From Rhynchospora pubera (Eukaryota > Streptophyta > Magnoliopsida > Poales > Cyperaceae): 64,000 nucleotides of DNA. The first letter of the stretch is position 1. Each line of letters starts with the position of its first letter. Both the position numbers and the translations under genes were made by a program. The stretch is taken from contig CM051462.1 of NCBI GenBank assembly GCA_028095005.1, positions 88,113,846 through 88,177,845 of the forward strand. Direction: 5' to 3'. The notes under the pieces are model-generated. The model worked only from the letters and a program-made list of their open reading frames with translations, was not told where the DNA came from and did no database searches. This document shows, piece after piece, positions 11,155 to 20,411 of this stretch.

Positions 11155-12035
11155 TATCTCTGTAATTCTGTAACGGTTATTTTCCGTTACATAAATGCAA
11201 ATAATTTTTTTTTAATGATTCTGTAACGGTTATTAGGAAATATTACAGAAAGGTTTTGTATTTATACATCTTCCTCCCTCATTAAGTCTCATCTAACTCC
11301 CAGCCGCACTTCCCCCGTTCTCTTCTTTTCATTTATTGCGAATTTTGTGGTATCCACTTTCACTATAAAAAATAGCAAAAAATTTGTAAAAATTCAGAAA
11401 AAATAATTATTAGAAAGAGAACAAGAAGGAGAGCAGATTTAAGGTAAAAAAACAAAAAAATTGAACCGTTTTTTTATTTTTACAATTTTTCCTTATTTAT
11501 TCGGTTTTTTTATTAATTTATGGTTATTTTATGTTTTTTTATTTATTTAAAGTTCTCGTTGAATAGGAGAAGATCTTGCATCGGCCGGATAAGTCGCACG
11601 ATTCAACGGATCGGAAGTCACACGATTGAAAGTATATTTTCATACGATTGAATTTAGGTCATTGTCCATCCGAGATTAATCCATTAGGGATTAACCTCGG
11701 ATAGTACTCCCAGTCGGGAGTACTGCTCTTTGGATACGATCTGTCTCATTTAGGACAGCGATACACGAAGGAAAAAAAAGAAAGTAGCTACATAATCACA
11801 TGTGAGTTAAAATCTAATATAAATTATTCTTAACATTTATTTGCCAAATTCTTATGTTAATATATATATATTTTTTTTTGCAGGTCATTAGTTGGTGAAA
11901 TTTAACATTTTGTTAACAAGGAGCTAATTTATTTTTAATTTTTGTTTAACATTCTAAATTGTAATTTTATTTTGTTAGAAAAAATGTAAAACAAAATTAA
12001 ATTCCTTAACAACCAACACCGAAATTAAAACTGAC

Positions 12036-12102
12036 AAAAACACAGTCTGGCTTGCGTCTCTTCTCATTTTCTTTCTAAAAATCGATCGAGCGCCTTTCTT
12101 AA
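12036..12102 (+). repeat. Direct repeat, left copy (partner 12432-12496)
   Basis: About 66 bp shared with 12432-12496, including GGCTTGCGTCTCTTCTCATT and AAAAATCGATCGAGCGCC. The two copies flank the palindrome array, so the array and its left border lie within a local duplication. Confidence 0.85.
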
Positions 12103-12180
12103 AAGTTAATAACATGCACAAAATTTTATTTTTCGTTAAAACAGACAAAAACTTAAAAGTTAAAAAAAAATTTGAACAAT

Positions 12181-12412
12181 CTGTAACGGTTATTAGCTAA
12201 TAACCGTTACAGAAGAGGTTGATCTGTAACGGTTATAGGCTAATAACCGTTACAGAAGGTTTTATATGAAAACATTCTGTAACGGTTATTAGCTAATAAC
12301 CGTTACAGAAGAGGTTGATCTGTAACGGTTATATGCTAATAACCGTTACAACAGGTTTTATATGAAAAACGTTTTCTCTTCTATAACGGTTATGAGCTAA
12401 TAACCGTTACAG
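12181..12412. repeat. Array of five 32-bp palindromes
   Basis: Units at 12181-12212, 12224-12255, 12277-12308, 12320-12351 and 12381-12412. Units 1 and 3 are perfect palindromes, with arms CTGTAACGGTTATTAG and CTAATAACCGTTACAG; the others differ at the centre or ends. Spacers alternate between AAGAGGTTGAT and a longer AAGGTTTTATATGAAAA type, giving a higher-order 96-bp period. Each unit could form a cruciform or, in RNA, a stable hairpin. Confidence 0.92.
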
Positions 12413-12431
12413 ATTGGTTTTCCCCTTTATT

Positions 12432-12496
12432 AAAAACACAGTATGGCTTGCGTCTCTTCTCATTCTTTCTAAAAATCGATCGAGCGCCTTTCTTAA
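12432..12496 (+). repeat. Direct repeat, right copy (partner 12036-12102)
   Basis: Second copy of the repeat described at 12036. It is followed at once by the CT-rich segment. Confidence 0.85.
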
Positions 12497-12499
12497 GCC

Positions 12500-12965
12500 C
12501 TACCTCTCTCTCTCTCTCTCTCTCTCGAACGAGTACAGAAGCAAAACCCTAACTCTCTCTCGCGACACTCGGCGGCTTCCCTCTCTCTCTCGAAGGTAAA
12601 CCCCTCTCTGCCTCCTTCCTCCTTCCTCTCCTTCTCTTTCTCCTCTTCCTCTCTCTCTCTCATTGACTCCCTCTCACTCTCTGTCTCTCTCTCAACTCCG
12701 ACAGCACCTCCGACAGCACCTACTCTCTCTGCCGCTCTCTCAACTCCGACAGCACATCCCCTCTCTCTCTCAGGAAAACTCTCTGTCTCCTCTTCTTCTC
12801 CCTCTCTCTCCTTTTCCTCTCTCTCTCTGTCTCCTCTTCCTCTCTCTCTCTCACTGACTCCATCTCACTCTTTGTCTCTCTCGGTTACAGATCAACCTCC
12901 ATCTCGCTCTCTCAACTCCGACAGCAACTCCTCTCTCTCTCATCCGGTTAGCCTCCTCTCTCTCA
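12500..12965 (+). promoter_or_regulatory. CT-rich, 5'-leader-like segment
   Basis: Long CT-dinucleotide runs with CAAAACCCTAACTCTC and several copies of CTCAACTCCGACAGCA. This composition is typical of plant promoters and 5' UTRs. A transcript would run rightward into 13000-13740; no convincing protein follows. Confidence 0.35.
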
Positions 12966-13099
12966 AATTTTAATTTAATAGGGACTGAAATGCAAATGCT
13001 AGGAATTGTGGTTGTTTGTGCTTGGGGCTGAAATGAAAATGCTAGGAAGCAATTGAATTGAATTTGGGACTAATGCAAATGCAAATGCTTTGATTTACT

Positions 13100-13245
13100 A
13101 ATAGGGACTGAATTGATTGAACTGTATTTGGGGCTGAATTTTAATTTAATAGGGACTGAATTGATTGAACTGTATTTGGGGCTGAATTTTAATTTAATAG
13201 GGACTGAATTGATTGAACTGTATTTGGGGCTGAAATGCTAGGAAT
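13100..13245 (+). repeat. 48-bp tandem repeat, three copies
   Basis: The unit contains AGGGACTGAATTGATTGAAC and TGTATTTGGGGCTG. Copies start at about 13103, 13151 and 13199, and diverged partial copies run to about 13400. Confidence 0.8.
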
Positions 13246-13647
13246 TGTTTGTGCTTGGGGCTGAAATGCAAATGCTAGGAATTGATTGAACTGTTTGTGC
13301 TTTGATTTACTAAATGTTAGGAATTGATTGAACTGTTTTTGCTTTGATTAATGGAATTTGGGGCTGTTTTGGGGCTAATATGCAAATGTCAATTTTTAGA
13401 AATATGATATGAAAATTTAAGAAATGCGGGGATTAATATGCAAATGTCACTTACAATTGATTATTGAAAATATGCTTGATAATTTAGAATTTAATTTAAT
13501 TAGATATATATGCATTGTGAATTGATCAGGAAATACCTCATGTAAGTAACTTATTCTTTTAACTAATAACATTTGATCAAACAATTAGATTTTAGAATTT
13601 CATGATCTAACTAAAAATATTTTTGACTTGTTTATCATAATATGCAG

Positions 13648-13743
13648 ACGATCGAGCCGGTTGGAGTACCATACAACAAAGGAATGATTGATGGTATCGT
13701 GACAGAAGTTATGGACTTCATGCAAGGAATATTATTTGATTAA
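13648..13743 (+). CDS. Possible short exon in the insertion (about 32 codons)
   Basis: After an acceptor-like TATGCAG at 13647 the frame reads TIEPVGVPYNKGMIDGIVTE and ends at a stop at about 13743. The frame looks protein-like against its surroundings and could be a relic of a transposon-encoded or captured protein. I do not recognise it. Confidence 0.2.
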   Translation, partial: TIEPVGVPYNKGMIDGIVTEVMDFMQGILFD

Positions 13744-13857
13744 AATGTGTTATTTGATGACTTGCATGTTTGATATGATACTTGTGATATATATAAATAC
13801 TTTGTTTATTGTTTGTGTGATATGCATGATTATATATGTTTGATATATGTGTGCTTT

Positions 13858-13860
<3 letters not shown>

Positions 13861-13912
<52 letters not shown>
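13861..13912. repeat. (AT)n microsatellite
   Basis: About 26 uninterrupted AT dinucleotides. Confidence 0.95.
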
Positions 13913-13916
<4 letters not shown>

Positions 13917-13995
13917 CATGTGTTATCTAATGTAAATTGGGTACCAATTGGGCTAGCCAATCAAACAGGCGAAACCAAAAAAAAAAGGAATTTTG

Positions 13996-14338
13996 TAACG
14001 GTTATTAAGGAATAATCGTTACAGAATATTATAATTTCAATTTTTTTTGTAAAGATAATAACCGTTACAGATGTTCTTCAAATACCGTACCTGTTCCGTC
14101 CACAATACCATAACGGTTATTAGATAATAACCGTTACAGAAGAATAATAATCGTTACACATGTTCTCCAAAAAATTGTACCAGATTTTCCTTGCATAATA
14201 CCATAACGGTTATTAAATAATAATTGTTACAGAAGAGGGAGCTACTGTAACGGTTATTGTCTAATAACCGTTATAGATCTGTAACGGTTATTAGACATTC
14301 TGTAACGAAAACTACGGTAACGTTTCGTCTACCGTTAT
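13996..14338. repeat. Right-edge cluster of TAACGGTTAT inverted repeats
   Basis: At least three paired arms, for example 14109-14138 and 14245-14276 (CTGTAACGGTTATTG / CTAATAACCGTTATAG), plus single arms. It mirrors the repeat content of the left edge. Confidence 0.85.
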
Positions 14339-14340
14339 AA

Positions 14341-14990
14341 TGTAAATAAGAACTTAAACAAGAATCGTGTTAAAATTGTTTAAAAAGTTCCATCCATAAC
14401 GAGATTCTTCCCGAGTAATCTAAATTTTAAAACAAAAAAAAAAGTAACGATACCATACCAGCACAAAACTCTCATAAGTCTTAGTCATGTCTTTGGTACT
14501 TTATGGCTCCGTCTGGATGAGGTGTGGGAAGAAGGAAAGAAGTAGAAAGAAGTATTGGAAAGTGTGTAACTTTGTGAAAAATTTAAATTGTTTATAATTA
14601 ATTTATTTCCTTCTTTTCTTCTTCCCACACCTCATCCAAACGGAGCCTATAAAAACACAAAAATAACCTCCAATGTATGCGTGGCACTCAAAATTCCTCC
14701 TGCAGAGGATAAAGAACCTAGATGTAACGTATCGTCCCACTTAACATGTATTTCTTTCTATAGAACCTTGACGTGGATACAATCCATTCTTTATTTTAAG
14801 TGGGAAGGCTAATTTTAATAAATGAAGCTGATTTTGATCACTAATCACTGATTGAAAAAAATTTAATTTGCTAGTAAATTTATATAATTGATCATCGCTC
14901 CGATATATACTTCATGTTTTCATGATTTCTCAAATTAATTGTTTCAAAATGTAAAAATCAAATCTAAATTTTGATCTTGTTCAATATAAT
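14341..14990 (-). other. Distal upstream flank of DUF247 copy B (duplicate of 1801-2245)
   Basis: Resumes the copy A match, with shared TCCATCCATAACGAGAT and TTAGTCATGTCTTTGG, and continues on the other side of the MITE at 14505-14647. It is intronic or upstream of the DUF247 exon on the minus strand. No coding sequence. Confidence 0.7.
14505..14647. mobile_element. MITE, GGCTCCGTTTGGAT family, copy 1 (143 bp)
   Basis: Ends GGCTCCGTCTGGATGAGG and, inverted, GGCTCCGTTTGGATGAGG. The 3-bp duplication is TAT (14502-14504, 14648-14650). The inner sequence AGTGTGTAACTTTGTGAA is shared with the copies at 21790 and 61446. DUF247 copy A has an empty site at about 1950 (CAATATAAGAAAAG), so the insertion came after the duplication. 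Confidence 0.9.
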
Positions 14991-15199
14991 GATCAATGCA
15001 TATTTTAGATTACAACAACAACAACTTCAACTAAGAATATATCTTCAACAACTTCAACTAAGAATATGTAAACAAGTTGGGGAATGCATATATTACATCG
15101 TTTTTTAAAATTTTAAAGTCCATTTAATACTCGATTAAGAATTAAAAAATAAATGAATTTGGTTAAAAATGATAAATTAAATCTAATACATTCATGATT

Positions 15200-16013
15200 A
15201 GATTAATTAGATTTATGCCATAAAAAACAACAAATTAAAGAAATATCATCACTAAATGAGAAATTATTTTTATGCCATCACGAAATGATAAAAATAGATT
15301 TATGCCACCGGATAATTAATTTTACCATTATAACTTTTTAAAATGTCATTATAAAATAATAAAATTAGAAAATATGCCACTATAAAATATTAAAATTAGA
15401 AATATGTCAACGTTAAGTAAATAAGTGATTCCACGTCATCAACAAAAGAAATGAAATTTCAAATTTGAAATCTCAAAAGTTGAAATTTGAAAATTTTAAA
15501 TTCAAAATTCAAAATTCGACAATCTTAAATTCAAAATTTTGAAATTAAAAAATAAAAAATTTTCGAAAAGTTTGAATTTGAAATTTTTAAATTTTAAACT
15601 TAAAATCTCAAATATGAAAATTGAAAATTTGTAAATCTAAAATTTCAAAATTTGAAATTTTATGAGAGAACTAACTCTTAGTCTAGTGGCAAAGAGCAAT
15701 ACACCTTGAGCGAAAGGTCGTAGTTTGAAACCCGGCTAGGAGGGGGGGTTCTTTTATAGACATTTAATTTTAAAATAAGTTGGGTGGCTTACATTCCCAA
15801 TTTATTTTCAAAATGAGAGGGTATTTTAGATATTTTTATAATGTTAGAATTGTCTTTCTTTAATTTGAGTGGCATATCTCTAATTTTGACAAAAAAAATA
15901 ATGATATAAAACTAATTTTAATCACTTTATGGTGACATAAAACTAATTTACAATTTAAAAATGACATATCCCTAATTATCAATTTTTGATAGTGGCATAT
16001 ATCTAATTATTCC
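15200..16013. mobile_element. MULE-like MITE, 814 bp, 9-bp target duplication
   Basis: The 9-bp duplication TTCATGATT flanks the element (15191-15199 and 16014-16022). The ends are related inverted repeats, AGATTAATTAGATTTATGCC and, reversed, GGAATAATTAGATATATGCC, with further periodic inverted similarity inside (TTATGCCA / TGGCATA). The interior is A/T-rich with repetitive AAATTTGAAATT strings and a tRNA-like segment. No protein. Confidence 0.7.
15668..15742 (+). other. tRNA-like (SINE-type) promoter sequence
   Basis: Contains an A-box-like TAGTCTAGTGGCAAAGAGC and a B-box-like GGTCGTAGTTTGAAACCC at tRNA spacing. The arms do not close into a full cloverleaf, so it is not a functional tRNA gene. 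It is most likely the head of a tRNA-derived SINE carried inside the MITE. Confidence 0.4.
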
Positions 16014-16492
16014 TTCATGATTTTATCTCTTAAAATAAATTTTAAAGTTCATGTTCTAACTTCATTCACTATGAACGAATCTTTTGGAGTTCATCCCTTT
16101 GGTCTAATCGATATGAAATAAATTTTAAAATTTATAAATAATAAATAAAAGTACATCTTTTATTAAATTTAACAAGATCAATTAATTTTATTCGACTTTA
16201 TATTTTAAATTTTGAAAAATTAACTAACAAAAAAATTGATTCGAGGCATTTGGTGCACCCAAAACATAAAGTACCCTCGTCTATATAATATTGTAACTAG
16301 AGTGTACTTAGGCACTCGGCGTATTTGTTAAGTAATCCTTATGCATACGATAGAGTAGTGGAAAAAGACAAAGATATGATCATTCGATATACTTAGTTAC
16401 TGACGCAAGCTTCCTACGAAAACGAAAATGTACTTCTCTAACATTTACAATATGAATTTGAATGAAAATTTTGGAATATTTTGAAAATGTAC

Positions 16493-16633
16493 CTTCGATT
16501 GGTATGCCATGAGAACTTGTCAGAGAAGCGGTATCCTCTTGACTATTCATCTCTTCGTCCGTGTTTACATCCGTTTCTATTTCTGCCTCCTCTGGTCCAC
16601 CAAGTTTTTCCTTCCCTTTCTTCAATGATTGCT
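16493..16633 (-). CDS. Putative acidic linker exon of the DUF247 gene (exon n-1)
   Basis: Inferred exon, minus strand: acceptor CGGACAG before 16633, donor GTACATT after 16493. It encodes 47 codons rich in Glu, Ser and Lys (QSLKKGKEKLGGPEEAE, EEMNSQEDTASL). It enters and leaves in phase 1, which fits the phase-1 start of the DUF247 exon at 10911 and would join as ...GIPIE-G. It is homologous to the exon at 17118 and to the decayed one at 2353. Splicing to DUF247 is inferred only from phase and repeated synteny in copies A and B. Confidence 0.5.
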
Positions 16634-17117
16634 CTGTCCGAGTTGAAATGGACATGCAATTAGGTAGAAATATACGTACATGAGTAATATATGCTAACAG
16701 CGACATAATTGTTTTCTAGTAACTTGATATAACTTACAATCATTTAAAAATTACCTAAAATTCCAGATACTGATAAATTGCCCACAAGTCAAAATTGTAA
16801 TTTAATTTGAAAATATAAAAAGTTGGAGACTTCTGGTACTGCTAATGCTAGCTAGCCTTCGTGAATAAAAAATATATTGAACAAATTGTCGCCAGAAAGG
16901 TCGTATAATAGAACCTAAGTACAAGTTGACTCAGCCGAGTCAAAGATCATATATCAGTATACAGTGTGTACATTAATTTGTTCAGATTTTCTAGTAATTA
17001 AAGCACAGAGAATAGAACCTAAGTACGCTCAATATGAAAACGAAAAATAATCTACTTCTCTCACATTAAGTATGATTTGCTCAATCTAAATTAAATCAAA
17101 ATTTTTTTAGAACGTGC

Positions 17118-17246
17118 CTCCGAGTTGTTCCACAGAAGAGGTGTCCTCTTGACTATCCATCACTTCACTCGATTTTACATATATTCCTTCTTCTGCCTCC
17201 CCAGATTCACCAAGTTTGCCCTTCCCTTTCTCCAATAGTGATGACT
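17118..17246 (-). CDS. Putative acidic linker exon of the DUF247 gene (exon n-2)
   Basis: Inferred exon, minus strand: clear acceptor TCATCTTGATCAG before 17246. It encodes 43 codons (SSLLEKGKGKLGESGEAEEG, VMDSQEDTSSVEQL) and is phase 1 at both ends, like its neighbour. The donor reads GCACGT, so splicing would need a GC-AG intron or the site is mutated. Glu/Ser-rich composition suggests a flexible, possibly phosphorylated linker; no domain is recognisable. Confidence 0.45.
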
Positions 17247-17712
17247 CTGATCAAGATGAAATGAGCATGCGATTAGATCGAAATTTACGTATGTGAGTCA
17301 TAAATACTAAAAAATGTGAACTGCAACAAAATTGTCTTCAAATTGCCTACGGGCTTCATATGCGAAAAAAAGAAAAAAAATTGTCTTCAAAGGACTTGAT
17401 ATGTATTATAATCATTTAACTGAAATTTCCGATACTGATCAAAATTGCTCAAAAGTGAAAATTCCAATTTAAAATTTAAAACCCAAAAGTTGGAGACTTC
17501 TGGTGCTAACGCTAGCTAACCTCCCTTTCGTGCATTGCATATATTATTTTGTCGATAGAGCGCAGGACAAACAATATAAGAATTAACGTATCATCCCTGT
17601 CAAAACTCTTACTACTTTTGAAATTGAGTACGACATGATCTTCCCTAATATGCAGAGTGTAATCTACCTTAACTAAACATAGTTTTTTTAATTTCGATAG
17701 TTCATTCTTGAT

Positions 17713-18231
17713 TAGGGGTGAGCAAAAAACTCGTAACTCGTGAGTTACTCGAACTCGACTCGAAAAAAGCTCGATGAAAATTCGAGTTAGAAGAACTCGT
17801 TAATTTTACGAGCCGAGTTCGAGTTGGACCCAACTCGACTCGGTACAACTCGAGTCAGAATATACAGGATGCAAAAAATAAAATGTTATCATATTAATAT
17901 ACAGTCCAATAATTTTATTGATTTGCAGTCCAATAACTCGTTCTCTAACCCTACTCTCCAAGTCCCCAGACCTTTTTTCCTCCCTTACACCCTCATGACT
18001 GCTCCTCTTTTTCTATTTTCGAGCAAAATTTTAAGGTGACTAGTACCTCAACACCTTCTCACGAGTTCGTTGCCGAGTCACGAGTCGGCTCGAGTTAAAA
18101 TGAGCCGAGTTCGAGTTAGCTCGAATAGCTCGGAACTGCTTTGCTGTCGAGTCACGAGTTGACTCGAGTTGTGACGAGTTCGAGTTCGAGTTGAGACTAA
18201 CTCGCTCGAACTCAGCTCGTATACAGCCCTA
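17713..18231. mobile_element. Non-autonomous hAT element, family 1 copy 1 (519 bp)
   Basis: Perfect 8-bp target duplication TTCTTGAT (17705-17712, 18232-18239). The ends are TAGGGGTGAGCAAAAAACTC and ...GTATACAGCCCTA. Both subterminal regions are packed with ACTCG / CGAGT motifs, as expected for hAT transposase-binding repeats. No coding sequence. Copies 2 and 3 are at 20412 and 49916. Confidence 0.95.
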
Positions 18232-18526
18232 TTCTTGATTACAAATTTACAACCTTTTCTTTTGGGCAAAATGATTACAAGCATTTCATGCCTACAACAG
18301 TGAGTATTGGAAAAATCCTTCAGGTCCAGACAATGTTGCAAAATAAGTAAAACATCATTGAGTTACAAGTGCAATCACAATATTATATTTTGTTTTTAAC
18401 CAGTAAAAATTGATTGCTCAGTAAGTGCTTCTCGTCCAAGCTATGAAATTCTAAAATCTCTGAGACAAAATACAATTTCTACATTCCGAATTTAAATACA
18501 AAATTTTAAAGATTTTGAGAACGAAC

Positions 18527-18923
18527 CTTGATCAATTGTTCCGCAATGAGCTCCTTCTGCATCAACGATACTCTCTAAACCTGTCAACGCCAGCCGTTTG
18601 CCATTTTGCCACAACGTTTCGGCTGAAACGGAACGGTTTGTGGCATAGAAATGTATACCGTTTTCTAAATGGAACGGCAAGTGGCACAGCTGATTATACC
18701 GTTTCGACCGTCTCAATTTCATTTCAAATCATTTAATGTGTAATTTCTAAAGTGGAACGGTTGATGACACAAAAATCTATTTCGTTTAATAAATAGAACG
18801 GTAAGTGACAATATCAATTTCATACCGTTTATAAATGGCACGGCAACGGCAGAGAGGAATTCCGTGCCATTTAAAACGTTAGACAGCCCTAATACTCTCC
18901 AACCCCTTCAGTTTTGTTTGCAC
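18527..18923 (-). pseudogene. Putative upstream exon of the DUF247 gene, interrupted by a hAT element
   Basis: With the hAT element (18576-18891) and one target duplication removed, the minus strand has acceptor TTTTTAG (18924-18930), 73 nt of open frame (VQTKLKGLESIVDAEGAHCG, TIDQ) and donor GTTCGTTC. It enters in phase 0 and leaves in phase 1, matching the next exon at 17246. The insertion would break or lengthen this exon. Whether it is part of the DUF247 transcript is inferred, not shown. Confidence 0.4.
18576..18891. mobile_element. Non-autonomous hAT element, family 2 (316 bp)
   Basis: 8-bp target duplication ATACTCTC (18568-18575, 18892-18899). The ends are TAAACCTGTCAACG and, inverted, TAGGGCTGTCTAACG. 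Internal repeats include GGAACGG and GGCAAGTGGCACAG. No coding sequence. It lies inside a putative exon. Confidence 0.9.
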
Positions 18924-18939
18924 CTAAAAACTATTATTT

Positions 18940-20338
18940 TGAAGATATCTATGAGTCTAGTGCATAAAAAATCTTTCTAATTCTTCCTCTATATTTCTAG
19001 ATAATGAAGCATTTCTGGATTTATCACATGATCAACAGTGCAACATCGTCAGAACAGAGTATGCGTTGTTTTTTTTGTTTTGTTTTTTTTTTTTTTGACA
19101 AAGAAACGATAAGCTCAGCCCATATATAACGAAGAAAAGATAAATTTCTTTCGAACTTACCTAAACCAGCTGTCGTTACTGGAATTGTTTCTTTCTCACA
19201 CACCTATTTTCTCATGAGTAGAATCTCTAGCACAAGTCCAATTTATAAAACTTTCATAGCTGATTGGTACGGCGAGAACATATGATCCAGTAAATATGGT
19301 TGGTATAGTGCATTCATTGTTCTTAATTAGAACTACAGACACTTTAGTGAATCTGGTTGGTAAAGAGCATTCATTGTCTTAATTAGAACCACGTACTCAA
19401 ACTTATTCTAGCAATCATTGTTGTTATTTCACAGCTCAACGTTTTTTTTTTTTTTTTTAAATATCCACGCCCTTAGGCGAGTCACAGCTAATTTATGCAC
19501 ATAGCAATCACATGATGAATGTTGACTAATTTATTTTGCCATCCCTATCTTGTCGGATATTTCTCACGTTCCTATTTTTTGCAATGCACTTCTGATTGCC
19601 TAAAATGCTCCTATTTTTATTTTAATTTTTTTTCCCTTTTCGTTTCTACACACCAATACATGTGTCATTGGTAAATTTGTTATTTATAAAAATTTGGAGG
19701 TGAATTGCAAAATATAGAAGTGTGAATACTGAATAGCAATTCTCTATCTTGTCCGGTTGTCCATCCTAGCTTTCAGCCCACTTTTGTTAACAATAATTAA
19801 TTATGTATTCAAAATACATAATTCTTAAGAATTATAATGATGTAAAAAAAATTTATATAAACTATGAAAAAAATCATGTTTCGATCTGTTAAAAATTAAA
19901 TTAGACAAAAAAAATTATTTTAATTATTACAGAGAGATTATCAATTTAAAATTATTAAAATAATGATATCTTTTATGTGCATTGATAGCTCTCAAAAATA
20001 TAAAAATTAATATTTGCATAGAATAAATACACACAGATAATTGGATTAAAAATAGTAGGAGAACTTATCGACAGTGTCATGTATAGATCTCAAAAATATA
20101 TAACGCAGTTGGTGTTAAAATTATAAAAATGTAAAAGAAATAAGAGAGAGAAGATATTTAAAGCGGCAATCGATCCAGCTTCACATTAATCTTGCTTCCC
20201 AGCCGAACCTAATTACATGCTACAATTTATTTTTTATTCTTTTTGAGAAGGTACGTGCTACTGCTACGCGTTGAATTATCCTTTCATTTATAACCAGTTC
20301 GCTGACGTCATGGGTTGAACGTCATAAATCACAAGAAG

Positions 20339-20340
<2 letters not shown>
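18940..20340. other. Intergenic or intronic AT-rich region, no gene seen
   Basis: Contains T-runs at 19078-19097 and 19442-19459 and diffuse AT-rich sequence. No reading frame or terminal repeat that I can support. Confidence 0.55.

Positions 20341-20342
<2 letters not shown>

Positions 20343-20389
<47 letters not shown>
20343..20389. repeat. (AT)n microsatellite
   Basis: About 23 AT dinucleotides, shortly before the hAT copy at 20412. Confidence 0.95.
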
Positions 20390-20392
<3 letters not shown>

Positions 20393-20411
20393 TGTGGACA
20401 CCAGAGATAGT

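Larger units (their letters stand above)
11073..14338. mobile_element. 3.3 kb palindrome-rich insertion in the DUF247 locus (unclassified element)
   Basis: The boundaries come from comparison with DUF247 copy A: homology ends at 11072 and resumes at about 14339. Both edges and the middle carry many inverted copies of CTGTAACGGTTAT / ATAACCGTTACAG. In between lie a CT-rich leader-like segment, 48-bp repeats and a TA microsatellite. Dense subterminal repeats suggest a CACTA-like or other DNA transposon, but I see no CACTA terminus at these boundaries, no clear target duplication and no transposase. Because A has 358 bp here that B lacks, replacement rather than simple insertion is possible. Confidence 0.6.
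16370..17560 (-). repeat. Tandem duplication of about 610-667 bp, each unit with one linker exon
   Basis: Shared landmarks include AAGTTGGAGACTTCTGGT at 16820 and 17487 (offset 667) and the exons themselves (offset about 610). The tandem copies explain the two similar exons. Confidence 0.75.

Noticed and set aside
13718..13960. 80-codon frame with Ile-Tyr repeats
   Set aside because: Produced by the AT microsatellite at 13861-13912.
15668..15742. Functional tRNA gene
   Set aside because: A- and B-box-like sequences are present, but the acceptor and anticodon arms do not pair.
16380..16706. A 108-codon minus-strand frame taken as one gene
   Set aside because: Only 16493-16633 is conserved with its tandem sister and bounded by splice signals; the rest of the frame is intron.
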